This document shows positions 44,302 through 52,595 of a stretch of 64,000 nucleotides of DNA, in pieces (position 1 is the stretch's first letter; every line of letters starts with the position of its first letter). The stretch spans positions 40,503 through 104,502 of the forward strand of contig NZ_PJNW01000015.1 in the NCBI RefSeq assembly GCF_002844595.1, read 5' to 3'. The position numbers and the translations under genes were made by a program. The notes under the pieces were generated by a model that was not told the origin of the DNA, did not search any database, and saw only the letters and a list, made by a program, of their open reading frames with translations. The stretch comes from Pleomorphomonas diazotrophica. Lineage in GTDB: Bacteria > Pseudomonadota > Alphaproteobacteria > Rhizobiales > Pleomorphomonadaceae.

Positions 44302-44790
44302 TTGGGAGCGTGATATCGGCGGCTTGCTCTACCGTCCTGAGGTCCTGGCCTTCGCCAGGATGACAGGAGAATGATATAAAACAAAGAGATAGCGTAGAGC
44401 TCTTCGCTCGACGTCGGGTCTCCCATTTCTATCAAGCTGTCATCCTGCGCTTTAGGCGCAGGACCTCGGGACGAGAAGATGCTGGGGGATGTATCGGGCT
44501 CCCAGCGTGTTTGGAGCGCGATATCGGCGGCTTACTCTACCGTCCTGAGGTCCTGGCCTTCGCCAGGATGACAGGAGAATGATATAAAACAAAGAGATAG
44601 CGTAGAGCTCTTCGCTCGACGTCGGGTCTCCCATTTCTATCAAGCTGTCATCCTGTGCTTTAGGCGCAGGACCTCGGGACGAGAAGATGCTGGGGGATGT
44701 ATCAGGCGCCCAGCGTACTTGGAGCGTGATATCGGCGGCGAGTTCCATCCTGCCGGAGGTCCTCGCTTTCGCAAGGATGACAACCTGATA
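44302..44790. repeat. two near-identical tandem family A units plus a left half
   Basis: Unit 1 (44302-44508) and unit 2 (44509-44716) differ at only a few positions, including the spacer. Both have stems TCCTGGC/GCCAGGA on the left and a TCCTG..CAGGA stem on the right. A third left half (44717-44790) follows. The array fills the gap before the thioredoxin-like gene. Confidence 0.9.
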
Positions 44791-44808
44791 GTAACGCCGC
44801 CCAGCCGC

Positions 44809-45045
44809 TCACCCCCGCAGCCAGCCATCCACATCCGCCGCTTTCGGCAGGCCGCCGGCGTGGACGACTTTGCCGTCGATGACCACGCCGGGCGTGGCGG
44901 CGATGCCGTAGCCGGCGATGGCGGCGTAGTCGGTGATCTTTTCGAGGGTGATGGCGACGCCGAGCCGGTCGGCCTCCGCCTTCACGAGGTCGGCGGTTTT
45001 CTGGCAGGTGGGGCAGCCGGAGCCGAGAACCTTGATGTCCTTCAT
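44809..45045 (-). CDS. small thioredoxin-fold protein (CxxC)
   Basis: A 78-residue redox protein: MKDIKVLGSGCPTCQKTADL with CPTC active site, GIAATPGVVIDGKVVHAGGL with the cis-Pro. It resembles the small thioredoxins found beside DUF318 permeases. It is the last gene of a three-gene set with the P5CR-like gene and the permease (gaps 11 and 13 bases). Confidence 0.9.
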   Translation of the reverse strand: MKDIKVLGSGCPTCQKTADLVKAEADRLGVAITLEKITDYAAIAGYGIAATPGVVIDGKVVHAGGLPKAADVDGWLRG

Positions 45046-45056
45046 GATCTTCCCTT

Positions 45057-45824
45057 TCAGGCGGTGAGTTTCTGGAACAATGGGATCAGCCGGTCGCGAT
45101 AGGCGGCGAGGACCACCGGCTCCTCGGCGGAGAGCGGTTTCACCGGCACCAGGTCCATCACGTCGTCGGCGGTGAGCCCTGAGTCGAACAGGGTGGAGAC
45201 GGCGCCATCCGCCATGGCGGCGATCGCCCGGCGGGCCGCCGCCTGCGTCAGGCCGAACTCCACGGCGAGGCGTTCGAGCTCCTGGAGCTGGAACCAGAGA
45301 TAGGTCGGCCCCATGGCGGAGATCAGCGCATAGGCCTCGATGGTGGATTCATCGACGACCGGGCAGTCGCCGAGCGGTTCCATCAGGGTCAGCAGCGCCT
45401 GGCGGTCGGCATCGGTGAGGCCGGCCGAGAAGGCGATGGGGTTGTAGCCCTGGCCGACGATGCTGGGCGCGTTGGGGTTCTGGCGGGCGAGGCGCGCGAA
45501 GCCGCCGAGGAGATTGGCGAGGGCGGCGAACTTGAGCTTGGGTGCCAGCGACAGGACGATGGTGCCGGGCTTGAGGTGGGGTTTGACGGCGGGCAGCACC
45601 TCCGCGAGCACCGGCGGATGCAGGCCGATGATGACGAGATCGGCGGCGGCCGCCTCGGCGAGGTTGCCGGCCTTCACCCGAGGCGCGATGGCGGCGAGGC
45701 GGGAGGCCCGGTCGGCGCTCAAGTCGTGGACGACGACGGCCTCGGGCAGGGCGCCGGCCCTTTTCCAGCCTTCCAGCATGATGCGGGCAATGCGTCCGGC
45801 ACCGATGAATCCGATGGTTTTCAT
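45057..45824 (-). CDS. pyrroline-5-carboxylate-reductase-like oxidoreductase
   Basis: A 255-residue Rossmann protein: MKTIGFIGAGRIARIMLEGW (GxGxxA NADP motif), then ADLVIIGLHPPVLAEVLPAV, and a helical C-terminal domain with ISAMGPTYLWFQLQELERLA. The fold is that of ProC/NADP-dependent oxidoreductases. Position between a metalloid permease and a thioredoxin makes proline synthesis unlikely as its real job; substrate unknown. Confidence 0.82.
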   Translation of the reverse strand: MKTIGFIGAGRIARIMLEGWKRAGALPEAVVVHDLSADRASRLAAIAPRVKAGNLAEAAAADLVIIGLHPPVLAEVLPAVKPHLKPGTIVLSLAPKLKFAALANLLGGFARLARQNPNAPSIVGQGYNPIAFSAGLTDADRQALLTLMEPLGDCPVVDESTIEAYALISAMGPTYLWFQLQELERLAVEFGLTQAAARRAIAAMADGAVSTLFDSGLTADDVMDLVPVKPLSAEEPVVLAAYRDRLIPLFQKLTA

Positions 45825-45837
45825 GGCGCTTGGCCTT

Positions 45838-46971
45838 TCACACGAACAGCAGGTTGAAGAGGTAGCCGACGGCGAGGATGCCGAGGCCGACGATGCCGAC
45901 GAAGACGGCGATCAGCTTCACGGTGAGCACCTTCTTCAGGATGATCATCTCGGGCAGCGACAGGGCGATCACCGCCATCATGAAGGCGAGCACGGTGCCG
46001 AGCGCCGCGCCTTTGGCGATGAGCGCCTCGATGATGGGGAGGATGGTGGAGGCGCCGGCGTACATGGGGATGCCGATCACCACGGCGGCCGGCACCGACC
46101 ACCAGGCGTCCTTGCCCATGATGGCGATGAGCAGTTCGGTGGGGACATAGCCGTGGATCAGCGCGCCGACGCCGATGCCCAAGGCGACCCAGAGCCAGAC
46201 CTTGGCGACGATCTCCTTCACCGACGACCAGCCGGCTTCCAGACGATCGGCGAGGGTGAGCCGATGGTCGGGCAGGGCGGTGATGCCCATGCGCACGTCG
46301 CGCACCCAGGGCTGCAGCCAGCCCTCGAGGCGCAGCTTGCCGAGGATCAGGCCGGAGAGAACCGCGATCGAAAGGCCGAAGGCGAGATAGGTGAGCGCCA
46401 CCTGCCAGCCGACCAGGGCGAACAGCAGGCCGAGGGCCACCTCGTTGACCATGGGCGCGGCGATCAGGAAGGAGAAGGTGACGCCGAGCGGCACGCCGGC
46501 CGACACGAAGCCGAGGAACAGTGGCACCGCCGAGCAGGAGCAGAAGGGCGTGGCGACGCCCAGCGTGGCGGCGGCGACGTTGCCGATCCCCTCGCGCTTG
46601 CCGGCGAGGAGGCGGCGGGTGTTCTCCACCGAGAAATAGCTGCGGAGAAAGCCGGTGGCGAAGACGATGGCGACGAGCAGCATCATCACCTTGGGCAGGT
46701 CGTAGAGCACGAAGGCGAGGGCATCGCCGAGCTGGCTCTGACGGTCGACCGGCGTGAGCGCGACGAGCCATTCGGCGAAGGGTTCGAGCTGCGGGTAGAT
46801 GGCGATCCAGAGGGCGGCGCCGAGGGCGGTGGCGATCAGCCAGCGGGCGGGCGAGACGCCGGGGGACGCAGCGTCGGCCGTGCCGCAGCCGCAGGCGACG
46901 ACGGTCGCCGCCTCGCCGCAGCAGGATGCGGTGATGGCCGGGGCGGCCTCCTTGGAACAACATGTGCTCAT
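45838..46971 (-). CDS. DUF318/ArsP-like permease
   Basis: A 377-residue membrane protein with about ten hydrophobic segments. ATPFCSCSAVPLFLGFVSAG contains the CxC motif of the ArsP/DUF318 family, with a second signature in PMYAGASTILPIIEALIAKG. The N-terminus is rich in Cys pairs (CC at 4-5, CC at 17-18, CGCG near 27), a possible soft-metal site. ArsP relatives export trivalent organoarsenicals. It is divergent from arsR. Confidence 0.85.
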   Translation of the reverse strand: MSTCCSKEAAPAITASCCGEAATVVACGCGTADAASPGVSPARWLIATALGAALWIAIYPQLEPFAEWLVALTPVDRQSQLGDALAFVLYDLPKVMMLLVAIVFATGFLRSYFSVENTRRLLAGKREGIGNVAAATLGVATPFCSCSAVPLFLGFVSAGVPLGVTFSFLIAAPMVNEVALGLLFALVGWQVALTYLAFGLSIAVLSGLILGKLRLEGWLQPWVRDVRMGITALPDHRLTLADRLEAGWSSVKEIVAKVWLWVALGIGVGALIHGYVPTELLIAIMGKDAWWSVPAAVVIGIPMYAGASTILPIIEALIAKGAALGTVLAFMMAVIALSLPEMIILKKVLTVKLIAVFVGIVGLGILAVGYLFNLLFV

Positions 46972-47007
46972 CGCGAGCCATCCTTTTCATATTCGACAAT
47001 TCGACGA

Positions 47008-47078
47008 ATATCGATATATTGAGACGGAGGCTATCCGGATCTTGCCGGATATCGATAGTTCGGGTAATGTCGAACTAT
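47008..47078. promoter_or_regulatory. ArsR operator region
   Basis: ATATCGATAT (47008-47017, a palindrome) and ATATCGATA (47049-47057) lie 41 bases apart. A further inverted repeat ATAGTTCG-N8-CGAACTAT (47055-47078) overlaps the arsR start codon. Divergent permease and ars operons share this region, so one ArsR dimer set may control both. Confidence 0.65.
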
Positions 47079-47454
47079 GGAAAAGCTCCAAGCCCTCGAT
47101 GCCCTCTCGGCGCTCTCGCAGCAGACGCGCCTCGACGTGTTCCAGCTCCTCATCCGCCACGAGCCGGAAGGCCTCGCGGCCGGCGACATCGCGGACAAGC
47201 TGGGCGTGCCGCAGAACACGCTCTCCACCCATCTCGCCATACTCGTGCGGGCCGGGCTTGCGACATCGGAGCGGCGCAGCCGGCAGATCATCTATCGCGC
47301 GGTGGTGCCGACGGTGCGCGGCCTCGTCCGCTATCTCGTCGACGACTGCTGCGCCGGCCACCCGGAGCTCGGCCGCCGCTTCGACTATGGCGAAGGCGCC
47401 TGCGCCCCCGGCACCGGCTGCAAAACGCCCGTCACGGAAAACGGGTCATCGTGA
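47077..47454 (+). CDS. arsR: ArsR-family metalloregulatory repressor
   Basis: A 125-residue ArsR/SmtB winged-helix repressor (LSALSQQTRLDVFQLLIRHE, HTH at ADKLGVPQNTLSTHLAILV). Candidate As(III) ligands are the Cys pair in YLVDDCCAGHPEL and Cys residues near the C-terminus (GACAPGTGCK). It is the first gene of arsR-arsC-acr3. Confidence 0.9.
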   Translation: MEKLQALDALSALSQQTRLDVFQLLIRHEPEGLAAGDIADKLGVPQNTLSTHLAILVRAGLATSERRSRQIIYRAVVPTVRGLVRYLVDDCCAGHPELGRRFDYGEGACAPGTGCKTPVTENGSS

Positions 47455-47514
47455 CAAGGCCGCCGCGACTCGCAGCGGCGAAACCTGTTCCTCCAGCCAT
47501 GTGAGAACGCTGCC

Positions 47515-48042
47515 ATGCCCGACCGCATCTACAACGTTCTGTTCCTCTGCACCGGCAACTCCGCCCGCTCGATCATCGCCGAGGCCATCCTGAACCACGA
47601 CGGCGCCGGGCATTTCCGCGCCTTTTCGGCCGGCAGCCGCCCGGCCGGCCAGGTGAACCCGCTGGCGCTGGAAGTGCTGGAAGAGGAGGGCTTCCCGACC
47701 GAGGGGTTGCGCTCCAAGAGCTGGGACGAGTTCGCCGTCCCCGGCGCCCCTGAAATGGATTTCGTGTTCACCGTCTGCGACAACGCGGCCGGAGAGGCCT
47801 GCCCGGTGTGGCCCGGCCACCCGATGACCGCCCACTGGGGCATCGAGGACCCGGCGCGCGCCGTCGGCACCCATTTCCAGCAGAAGGCGGCCTTCGTCAC
47901 CGCCTCCCGCTATCTCAAGAACCGCATAACCGCCTTCCTGTCGCTTCCCCTTGCCACCATCGACCGCATGGCACTCACCAGCCATCTGCATGAGATCGGC
48001 CGGCTGGACGGTGCGACGGCGAGGGCCGGAGAGACAAAATGA
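47515..48042 (+). CDS. arsC: arsenate reductase, low-molecular-weight phosphatase type
   Basis: A 175-residue LMW-PTPase-fold protein: [20 protein letters not shown] has the CxxNxxRS loop, and [17 protein letters not shown] supplies the second and third redox cysteines. It reduces As(V) to As(III) with thioredoxin. Its stop overlaps the acr3 start by 4 bases. Confidence 0.93.
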   Translation: MPDRIYNVLFLCTGNSARSIIAEAILNHDGAGHFRAFSAGSRPAGQVNPLALEVLEEEGFPTEGLRSKSWDEFAVPGAPEMDFVFTVCDNAAGEACPVWPGHPMTAHWGIEDPARAVGTHFQQKAAFVTASRYLKNRITAFLSLPLATIDRMALTSHLHEIGRLDGATARAGETK

Positions 48043-49094
48043 CATCCGTTGCCCGCCGGCTGAGCTTCCTCGACCGCTATCTCACCCTCTGGATCTTCGC
48101 CGCGATGGCCCTGGGGATTGCCATCGGCTACGCCTTCCCGGCGGTCGAAAGCATCATCAACGCGGGCACGGTGGGCACCACCAACCTGCCGATCGCCGCC
48201 GGCCTGATCCTGATGATGTATCCGCCCTTTGCCAAGGTGCGCTACGAGGACCTGCCGCGCGTCTTCGCTGACGGCAAGGTGCTGGCGCTGTCGCTGGTAC
48301 AGAACTGGCTGATCGGGCCGGTGCTGATGTTTGCGCTCGCCATTATCTTTCTGCCCGACAAGCCCGAGTACATGGTGGGCCTGATCCTGATCGGCCTTGC
48401 CCGCTGCATCGCCATGGTGGTGGTGTGGAACGAGCTCGCCAAGGGCTCGACGGAATATGCCGCCGGCCTCGTCGCCTTCAACTCGATCTTCCAGGTGCTG
48501 TTCTACAGCGTGTTCGCGTGGTTCTTCGTCACCGTGCTGCCGCCGGTGTTCGGCCTCTCGGGCTCGGAGGTGGACATCTCGATCGGCGAGATCGCCCGGA
48601 GCGTGTTCATCTATCTCGGCATTCCCGCCATCGCCGGCGTTCTGACGCGGGTGATCATGCTGCGCTTCGTGTCCAAGGAGTGGTACCACGGCCATTTCGT
48701 GCCGAAGATCGGGCCGATCACCCTCATCGCGCTGCTCTTCACCATTGTCGTCATGTTCTCGCTGAAGGGCGAGCTGATCCTGACGATCCCCGGCGACGTG
48801 GTGCGCATCGCCATTCCGCTTCTCATCTACTTCGTGGTGATGTTCGCGCTGAGCTTCGTGCTGTCGCTCAAGGCCGGCACCGATTACTCGCGCTGCACCA
48901 CGCTGTGCTTCACGGCGGCCAGCAACAACTTCGAGCTCGCCATCGCCGTGGCGGTGGCCGTCTATGGCATCAACTCCGGCGCGGCCTTCGCCGCCGTCAT
49001 CGGGCCCTTGGTGGAGGTGCCGGTGATGATCGCGCTGGTCAACGTGGCGCTGTGGACTAGGGGACGGTATTTCCCTCAAGAAAACGTGGCCTGA
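48039..49094 (+). CDS. acr3: Acr3-type arsenite efflux transporter
   Basis: A 351-residue membrane protein with ten predicted helices. The conserved Cys lies in [20 protein letters not shown], and the [20 protein letters not shown] motif is diagnostic of Acr3. It exports arsenite using the proton gradient. It is translationally coupled to arsC; repeat D starts within its stop codon. Confidence 0.94.
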   Translation: MTSVARRLSFLDRYLTLWIFAAMALGIAIGYAFPAVESIINAGTVGTTNLPIAAGLILMMYPPFAKVRYEDLPRVFADGKVLALSLVQNWLIGPVLMFALAIIFLPDKPEYMVGLILIGLARCIAMVVVWNELAKGSTEYAAGLVAFNSIFQVLFYSVFAWFFVTVLPPVFGLSGSEVDISIGEIARSVFIYLGIPAIAGVLTRVIMLRFVSKEWYHGHFVPKIGPITLIALLFTIVVMFSLKGELILTIPGDVVRIAIPLLIYFVVMFALSFVLSLKAGTDYSRCTTLCFTAASNNFELAIAVAVAVYGINSGAAFAAVIGPLVEVPVMIALVNVALWTRGRYFPQENVA

Positions 49095-49275
49095 CCAGAA
49101 ACTCTACTGGGGCGGGCATCCCGGGCATCCGCTTGGCCCGAAAAGTCTGCAACTTTTCGGGCGGATGCCTGAACTTCGACTTCTGCGCTTCCGGTGCTCA
49201 CGGACCCTTAAGTCCGCTCCGCTCCGGTTCTCGAACTCATCGCCATCTGCCGCGCCCCAGCGAGTTTCAGATCAG
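49091..49275. repeat. composite repeat D containing family C hairpin, copy 2
   Basis: Starts CTGACCAGAAACTCTACTGG. The family C hairpin (49123-49168) is next, then CTTCCGGTGCTCACGG with stem GGAC-CCTTAA-GTCC, then TGCCGCGCCCCAGCGAGTTT. The C hairpin is in the opposite position and orientation to copy 1. It separates acr3 from the ArsC-ArsN gene. Confidence 0.75.
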
Positions 49276-49293
49276 GCTCTCAGGAGGGCTACA

Positions 49294-50121
49294 ATGGACG
49301 TCGTGATCTACCACAACCCCGGCTGCGGCACCTCGCGCAACGCGCTGGCGCTGATCCGCCACGCCGGCATCGAGCCGCATGTGATCGACTATCAGACATG
49401 CCCGCCGAGCCGGGAGCTGCTGGCGCAGCTGATCGAGCGCATGGGCATGAACGTGCGCGACGTCCTCCGGGTGAAGGGCACGCCCTACGCGGAGCTGGGG
49501 CTCGGCGACCCCAAGCTCACCGACGCTGAGTTGCTCGACGCCATGATCGCCCACCCGATCCTGATCAACCGGCCGATCGTGGTGACCGACCGCGGCGTGA
49601 AGCTCTGCCGGCCCTCGGACATGGTGCTGGACCTCTTGCCCGAGCTGCCGATGGCCGATTTCGTGAAGGACGACGGCGAGATCTGCCTGAGGGATAGCGA
49701 AGCGGCCGACCGCGACGCCGGGATGGTGGCGGCGCTCACCGCCGAGGGCCTGCCGACCGACGACCTCACCGAGCCGGGCCGGCGCTTCTTCGCCTACCGC
49801 ACGCTCACGGGCGAGGTGGTGGGCTATGCCGGCTGGGAGCTCTATGGGGCGGACGTGTTCCTGCGCTCGCTCGCGGTTCTTCCGGGCTGGCGCGGCAAGG
49901 GGGTGGGCAAGGCGATCGTGGCGCGGATCGCGCGCCGGGCCTTCGACGAAGGCGCGCGTTCGGCCTGGCTGATGACGACGTCGGCGACGCCCTTCTTCGA
50001 GGCGATCGGCTTCAAGCGAGTGGAGCGGGCGGATGCGCCCGAGGCGATCCTTGAGACGCGTCAGGCCAAGGGGTTGTGTCCCTCGTCGGCGGTGGTGTTG
50101 AAGAAGGCGATCCGGCTGTAG
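49294..50121 (+). CDS. arsC: arsenate reductase (glutaredoxin type) fused to ArsN-like acetyltransferase
   Basis: A 275-residue two-domain protein. Residues 1-130 are a glutaredoxin-dependent ArsC (YHNPGCGTSRNALALIRHAG, RVKGTPYAELGLGDP, NRPIVVTDRGVKLCRP). Residues about 145-275 are a GNAT domain of the ArsN type (SLAVLPGWRGKGVGKAIVAR, then ATPFFEAIGFKRVERAD). ArsN1 relatives acetylate phosphinothricin or its arsenical analogue; the role of this fused type is not known. AGGAGG precedes the ATG. It is the second arsenate reductase in the cluster and uses a different electron donor. Confidence 0.92.
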   Translation: MDVVIYHNPGCGTSRNALALIRHAGIEPHVIDYQTCPPSRELLAQLIERMGMNVRDVLRVKGTPYAELGLGDPKLTDAELLDAMIAHPILINRPIVVTDRGVKLCRPSDMVLDLLPELPMADFVKDDGEICLRDSEAADRDAGMVAALTAEGLPTDDLTEPGRRFFAYRTLTGEVVGYAGWELYGADVFLRSLAVLPGWRGKGVGKAIVARIARRAFDEGARSAWLMTTSATPFFEAIGFKRVERADAPEAILETRQAKGLCPSSAVVLKKAIRL

Positions 50122-50405
50122 GGAGCGCGATATCGGTGGCGAGCCTCATTCTGCCCGAGGTCCTCTGCCTGCGCAGAGGATGACAGTTAATTGATATAAA
50201 ACAAACTCTTAGTAGCGTGATATCGGCCGCCTCTTCCTGCCCGAGGTCCACCTTGAATTCGCGCGCGAATTCAAGCGGCCTGCGCAGAGGGTGACAGTTA
50301 ATTGATATAAAACAAACTTTTAGTTTTGCACCTCCTACTATAAGGCTGTCATCCTCTGCGAAGGCAGAGGACCTCAGGACGGTGGGGCGCGCGGCCTGTA
50401 TCGGG
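50122..50405. repeat. family A repeat: two left halves and one right half
   Basis: Left half 1 (stem TCCTCTGC/GCAGAGGA) and left half 2 (same stem remnant plus the 24-bp palindrome) end in the same AT-rich tail (TTAATTGATATAAAACAAAC). A right half from about 50347 ends at the GIY-YIG gene. With and without insert lie side by side. Confidence 0.87.
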
Positions 50406-50411
50406 CTCTCC

Positions 50412-50702
50412 TCACCACATGATGGTTTCAAAGAGGTCGTCCCACTCGGGGTTCATCTCCTCAACGAGTCGGATCTTCCAGTCGCGATTCCAGGTCTTCA
50501 GCCGCTTCTCCCGATGGATGGCGTCGGGGATCTCGTCATAGTCCTCGTACCAAACGAGACGTTTGCAATTGTAGCTGTGAGTGAAGCCGCGATAGACGCC
50601 GTTGCGATGCTCCCAGATGCGGCCCTCAAGATCGGAAGTAACACCGACATAGAGCACGCCTCGTGGCTTGTTGGTGACGATGTAAACCCAGCCGGGATTC
50701 AT
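50412..50702 (-). CDS. GIY-YIG nuclease-domain protein
   Basis: A 96-residue protein of the UPF0213/endonuclease-like GIY-YIG group: WVYIVTNKPRGVLYVGVTSD, then LEGRIWEHRNG, CKRLVWYEDYDEIPDAIHRE and KRLKTWNRDWKIRLVEEMNP. The Tyr, Arg, His and Glu active-site positions are present. These stand-alone copies are common near repeats and their role is unclear. Confidence 0.9.
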   Translation of the reverse strand: MNPGWVYIVTNKPRGVLYVGVTSDLEGRIWEHRNGVYRGFTHSYNCKRLVWYEDYDEIPDAIHREKRLKTWNRDWKIRLVEEMNPEWDDLFETIMW

Positions 50703-50751
50703 GCGCGTAAATCGCGAAAGTGAGGCGGCGGCAACTCTAGGCTATGCATCG

Positions 50752-50845
50752 CTCTATATCAACCCGTCCGCCCTATTCGGCCTGAAGTCCACCTTGAGTT
50801 CATACGTGAGTCCAAGCGTCCTGCGCAGAGGTGACGGGTTAGTCG
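50752..50845. repeat. family A repeat, single decayed left half with insert
   Basis: CTATATC left end, then the hairpin with a diverged palindrome (CTTGAGTTCATACGTGAGTC). No right half is seen. Confidence 0.65.
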
Positions 50846-50922
50846 TCCATGGGCAATAAAGAGATAGCCGCCCCGCATACGTCGTCTGGACGACCGAGGC
50901 CCTCTTCGATCCACCTCCCCCC

Positions 50923-51315
50923 TCAATGCGTCGGATCCGGCAGGCCGTCGAAGAACATGTAGATGGCGGTGATGCGGCCGTTCTTGGAGAGCACAATGTC
51001 GGTGCCGGCGTAGGCGGGTGGTTCGCCGGGGGCGCCGGAGGTCCAGCGGGCGCGGGCGATCTCGGCGTCGGGCGTTTCGCCCGGCATTGCCTCCACCGGG
51101 CCGATCACCTGATAGAGGAAGCTCGGGTGCCGGTCGCGGATGGCGCCGGCGACGCGGACGACCTCGTCGCGGCCGCGATAGCTGCCGTGCGGTTCGACGA
51201 ACAGGATGTCGTCGGCGTAGATCTCGGCCGCCACGGCCCGGCGTCTGATGTCGTCGGCCTCGCCGAAAATGCCTTGGAGGCTGCGGTCGATCAGCGTTGC
51301 GATGTCCTGGGGCAT
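50923..51315 (-). CDS. SnoaL/NTF2-like protein
   Basis: A 130-residue NTF2-like fold: LIDRSLQGIFGEADDIRRRA, ADDILFVEPHGSYRGRDEVV, ARARWTSGAPGEPP and DIVLSKNGRITAIYMFFDGL. Ligand or enzymatic activity unknown. AGAGGA precedes the start. Confidence 0.83.
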   Translation of the reverse strand: MPQDIATLIDRSLQGIFGEADDIRRRAVAAEIYADDILFVEPHGSYRGRDEVVRVAGAIRDRHPSFLYQVIGPVEAMPGETPDAEIARARWTSGAPGEPPAYAGTDIVLSKNGRITAIYMFFDGLPDPTH

Positions 51316-51590
51316 GATAGGTTTCCTCTAGGGTCTCACCCGGCCGAAGCGAAACGAGGGTCGGCTAGGTGATGCCTTACAACGCTGGGAGCGGCGATCC
51401 GTTTCATTCGGATCGAACGACCCGCAAGGGTGCGCCGGCCTACGTCTTCACCGATGACGGGCGCTGTCACTCGAAACCCCCGGATATCCCGGGATTATTC
51501 CAAGTTGTCTCGCGATTTGATTGTTTCTGTTAACGACCGGGCAACGCATCGGGAGCCATGCTTTTCACAAAGAAAAGAAACGAGGCAACC

Positions 51591-52595
51591 ATGCGTTTGG
51601 GCGGAGTAATCGGCGCGTTGGCGCTTTCGGGCTGCTGCCTTCTGAGCTTTTCGGCGCTGGCGGCGGACTGGCAAATTGCGAGTGTGACGGGCAAGGCCTT
51701 CCGGCTCGCCGGCGGCGACTGGGTGCGGGTTGAGGCCAATGACGCCTTCGCGCTGGGCGACACGGTGAAGACGACGGGCTCGGGCACGCTGACGCTGACG
51801 CGGGCCGGCGTGACGGTGACCATTTCGCCCAACAGCCGGGTGATGATCAAGGAGCGGTTGGACGGCACGTTCACCGACGTGATCCAGACGGCCGGCAGCG
51901 CCGAGGTTGAGGTGGACCCGAAAAAGCGCATCCGCCTCGCCGTCGAGACGCCCTACATGGCGGCCGTGGTGAAGGGCACGGTGTTCACCGTCTCCACCTT
52001 CGAGGGCTATTCGGAGACGTCGGTCAAGCGCGGCCGCGTCGGCGTGATCGACGTGACCAACCGCATGGAGGCCGACATCACCGCCGGCCAGACGGCGACC
52101 TCCGGCGAGGACCGGCCGCTGTCGCTCACCGGCGAGGGCAAGCTCGCCAAGCCCAAGGCCTTCGAGGGCAAGGTGGTGACGCGGGCGGCCGACGGCACCT
52201 TCGTGGAGCACACCAACGGCGCCGGCAAGACGGTGTCGAGCCGGGCCGGCGGCAACTCGAACGGCGCCGGCAAGTCGGAAGACAGCAATGCCGGCGGCAA
52301 CGCGGGCGGCAACGGCAACGGTAGTTCCGGCAAGGGCAGCTCGGAGAGCGGTTCCAACGCGGGTGGCAACAGCGGCGGCTCCAACTCCGGCAATGGCGGC
52401 TCCAACAGTGGCGGCAACTCCGGCAGCAATGGCGGATCGAGCGGCAGCAACAACGGCGGCAACGGCGCTTCGAGCGGCAGCAACTCCGGCAGCAATGGCG
52501 CTTCGAGCGGCAGCAACTCCGGCAGCAATGGCGGGTCGAGCAGCTCCAACAGCGGCAGCAACGGCAACGGCAACGGGAACGGAAACTCCAAGTGA
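51591..52595 (+). CDS. secreted FecR-domain protein with Gly/Ser/Asn-rich tail
   Basis: A 334-residue protein. The signal peptide ends near FSALAA (residue 25). Residues about 27-150 contain a FecR-type domain (FALGDTVKTTGSGTLTLTRA, GVTVTISPNSRVMIKE, ETPYMAAVVKGTVFTVSTFE). From about 212 to the end the chain is almost only Gly, Ser and Asn, with tandem-repeated DNA at 52464-52529. A start at 51558 is possible, but GAGG spacing favours 51591. Its stop overlaps the start of the CHASE2-GGDEF-EAL gene by 4 bases, so the two are coupled and probably act together as periplasmic sensor and signalling enzyme (inference). Confidence 0.85.
   Translation: MRLGGVIGALALSGCCLLSFSALAADWQIASVTGKAFRLAGGDWVRVEANDAFALGDTVKTTGSGTLTLTRAGVTVTISPNSRVMIKERLDGTFTDVIQTAGSAEVEVDPKKRIRLAVETPYMAAVVKGTVFTVSTFEGYSETSVKRGRVGVIDVTNRMEADITAGQTATSGEDRPLSLTGEGKLAKPKAFEGKVVTRAADGTFVEHTNGAGKTVSSRAGGNSNGAGKSEDSNAGGNAGGNGNGSSGKGSSESGSNAGGNSGGSNSGNGGSNSGGNSGSNGGSSGSNNGGNGASSGSNSGSNGASSGSNSGSNGGSSSSNSGSNGNGNGNGNSK
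52464..52529 (+). repeat. 33-bp perfect tandem repeat within the FecR gene tail
   Basis: Two identical 33-base units (52464-52496 and 52497-52529), each starting GGCGCTTCGAGC and ending GGCAGCAAT, in frame. Related imperfect units flank them. Length change by slippage would keep the reading frame. Confidence 0.85.

Noticed and set aside
45460..47022. 520-codon open frame on the + strand opposite the permease and P5CR-like genes
   Set aside because: It spans two real genes and their gap on the other strand, and no domain is recognisable.
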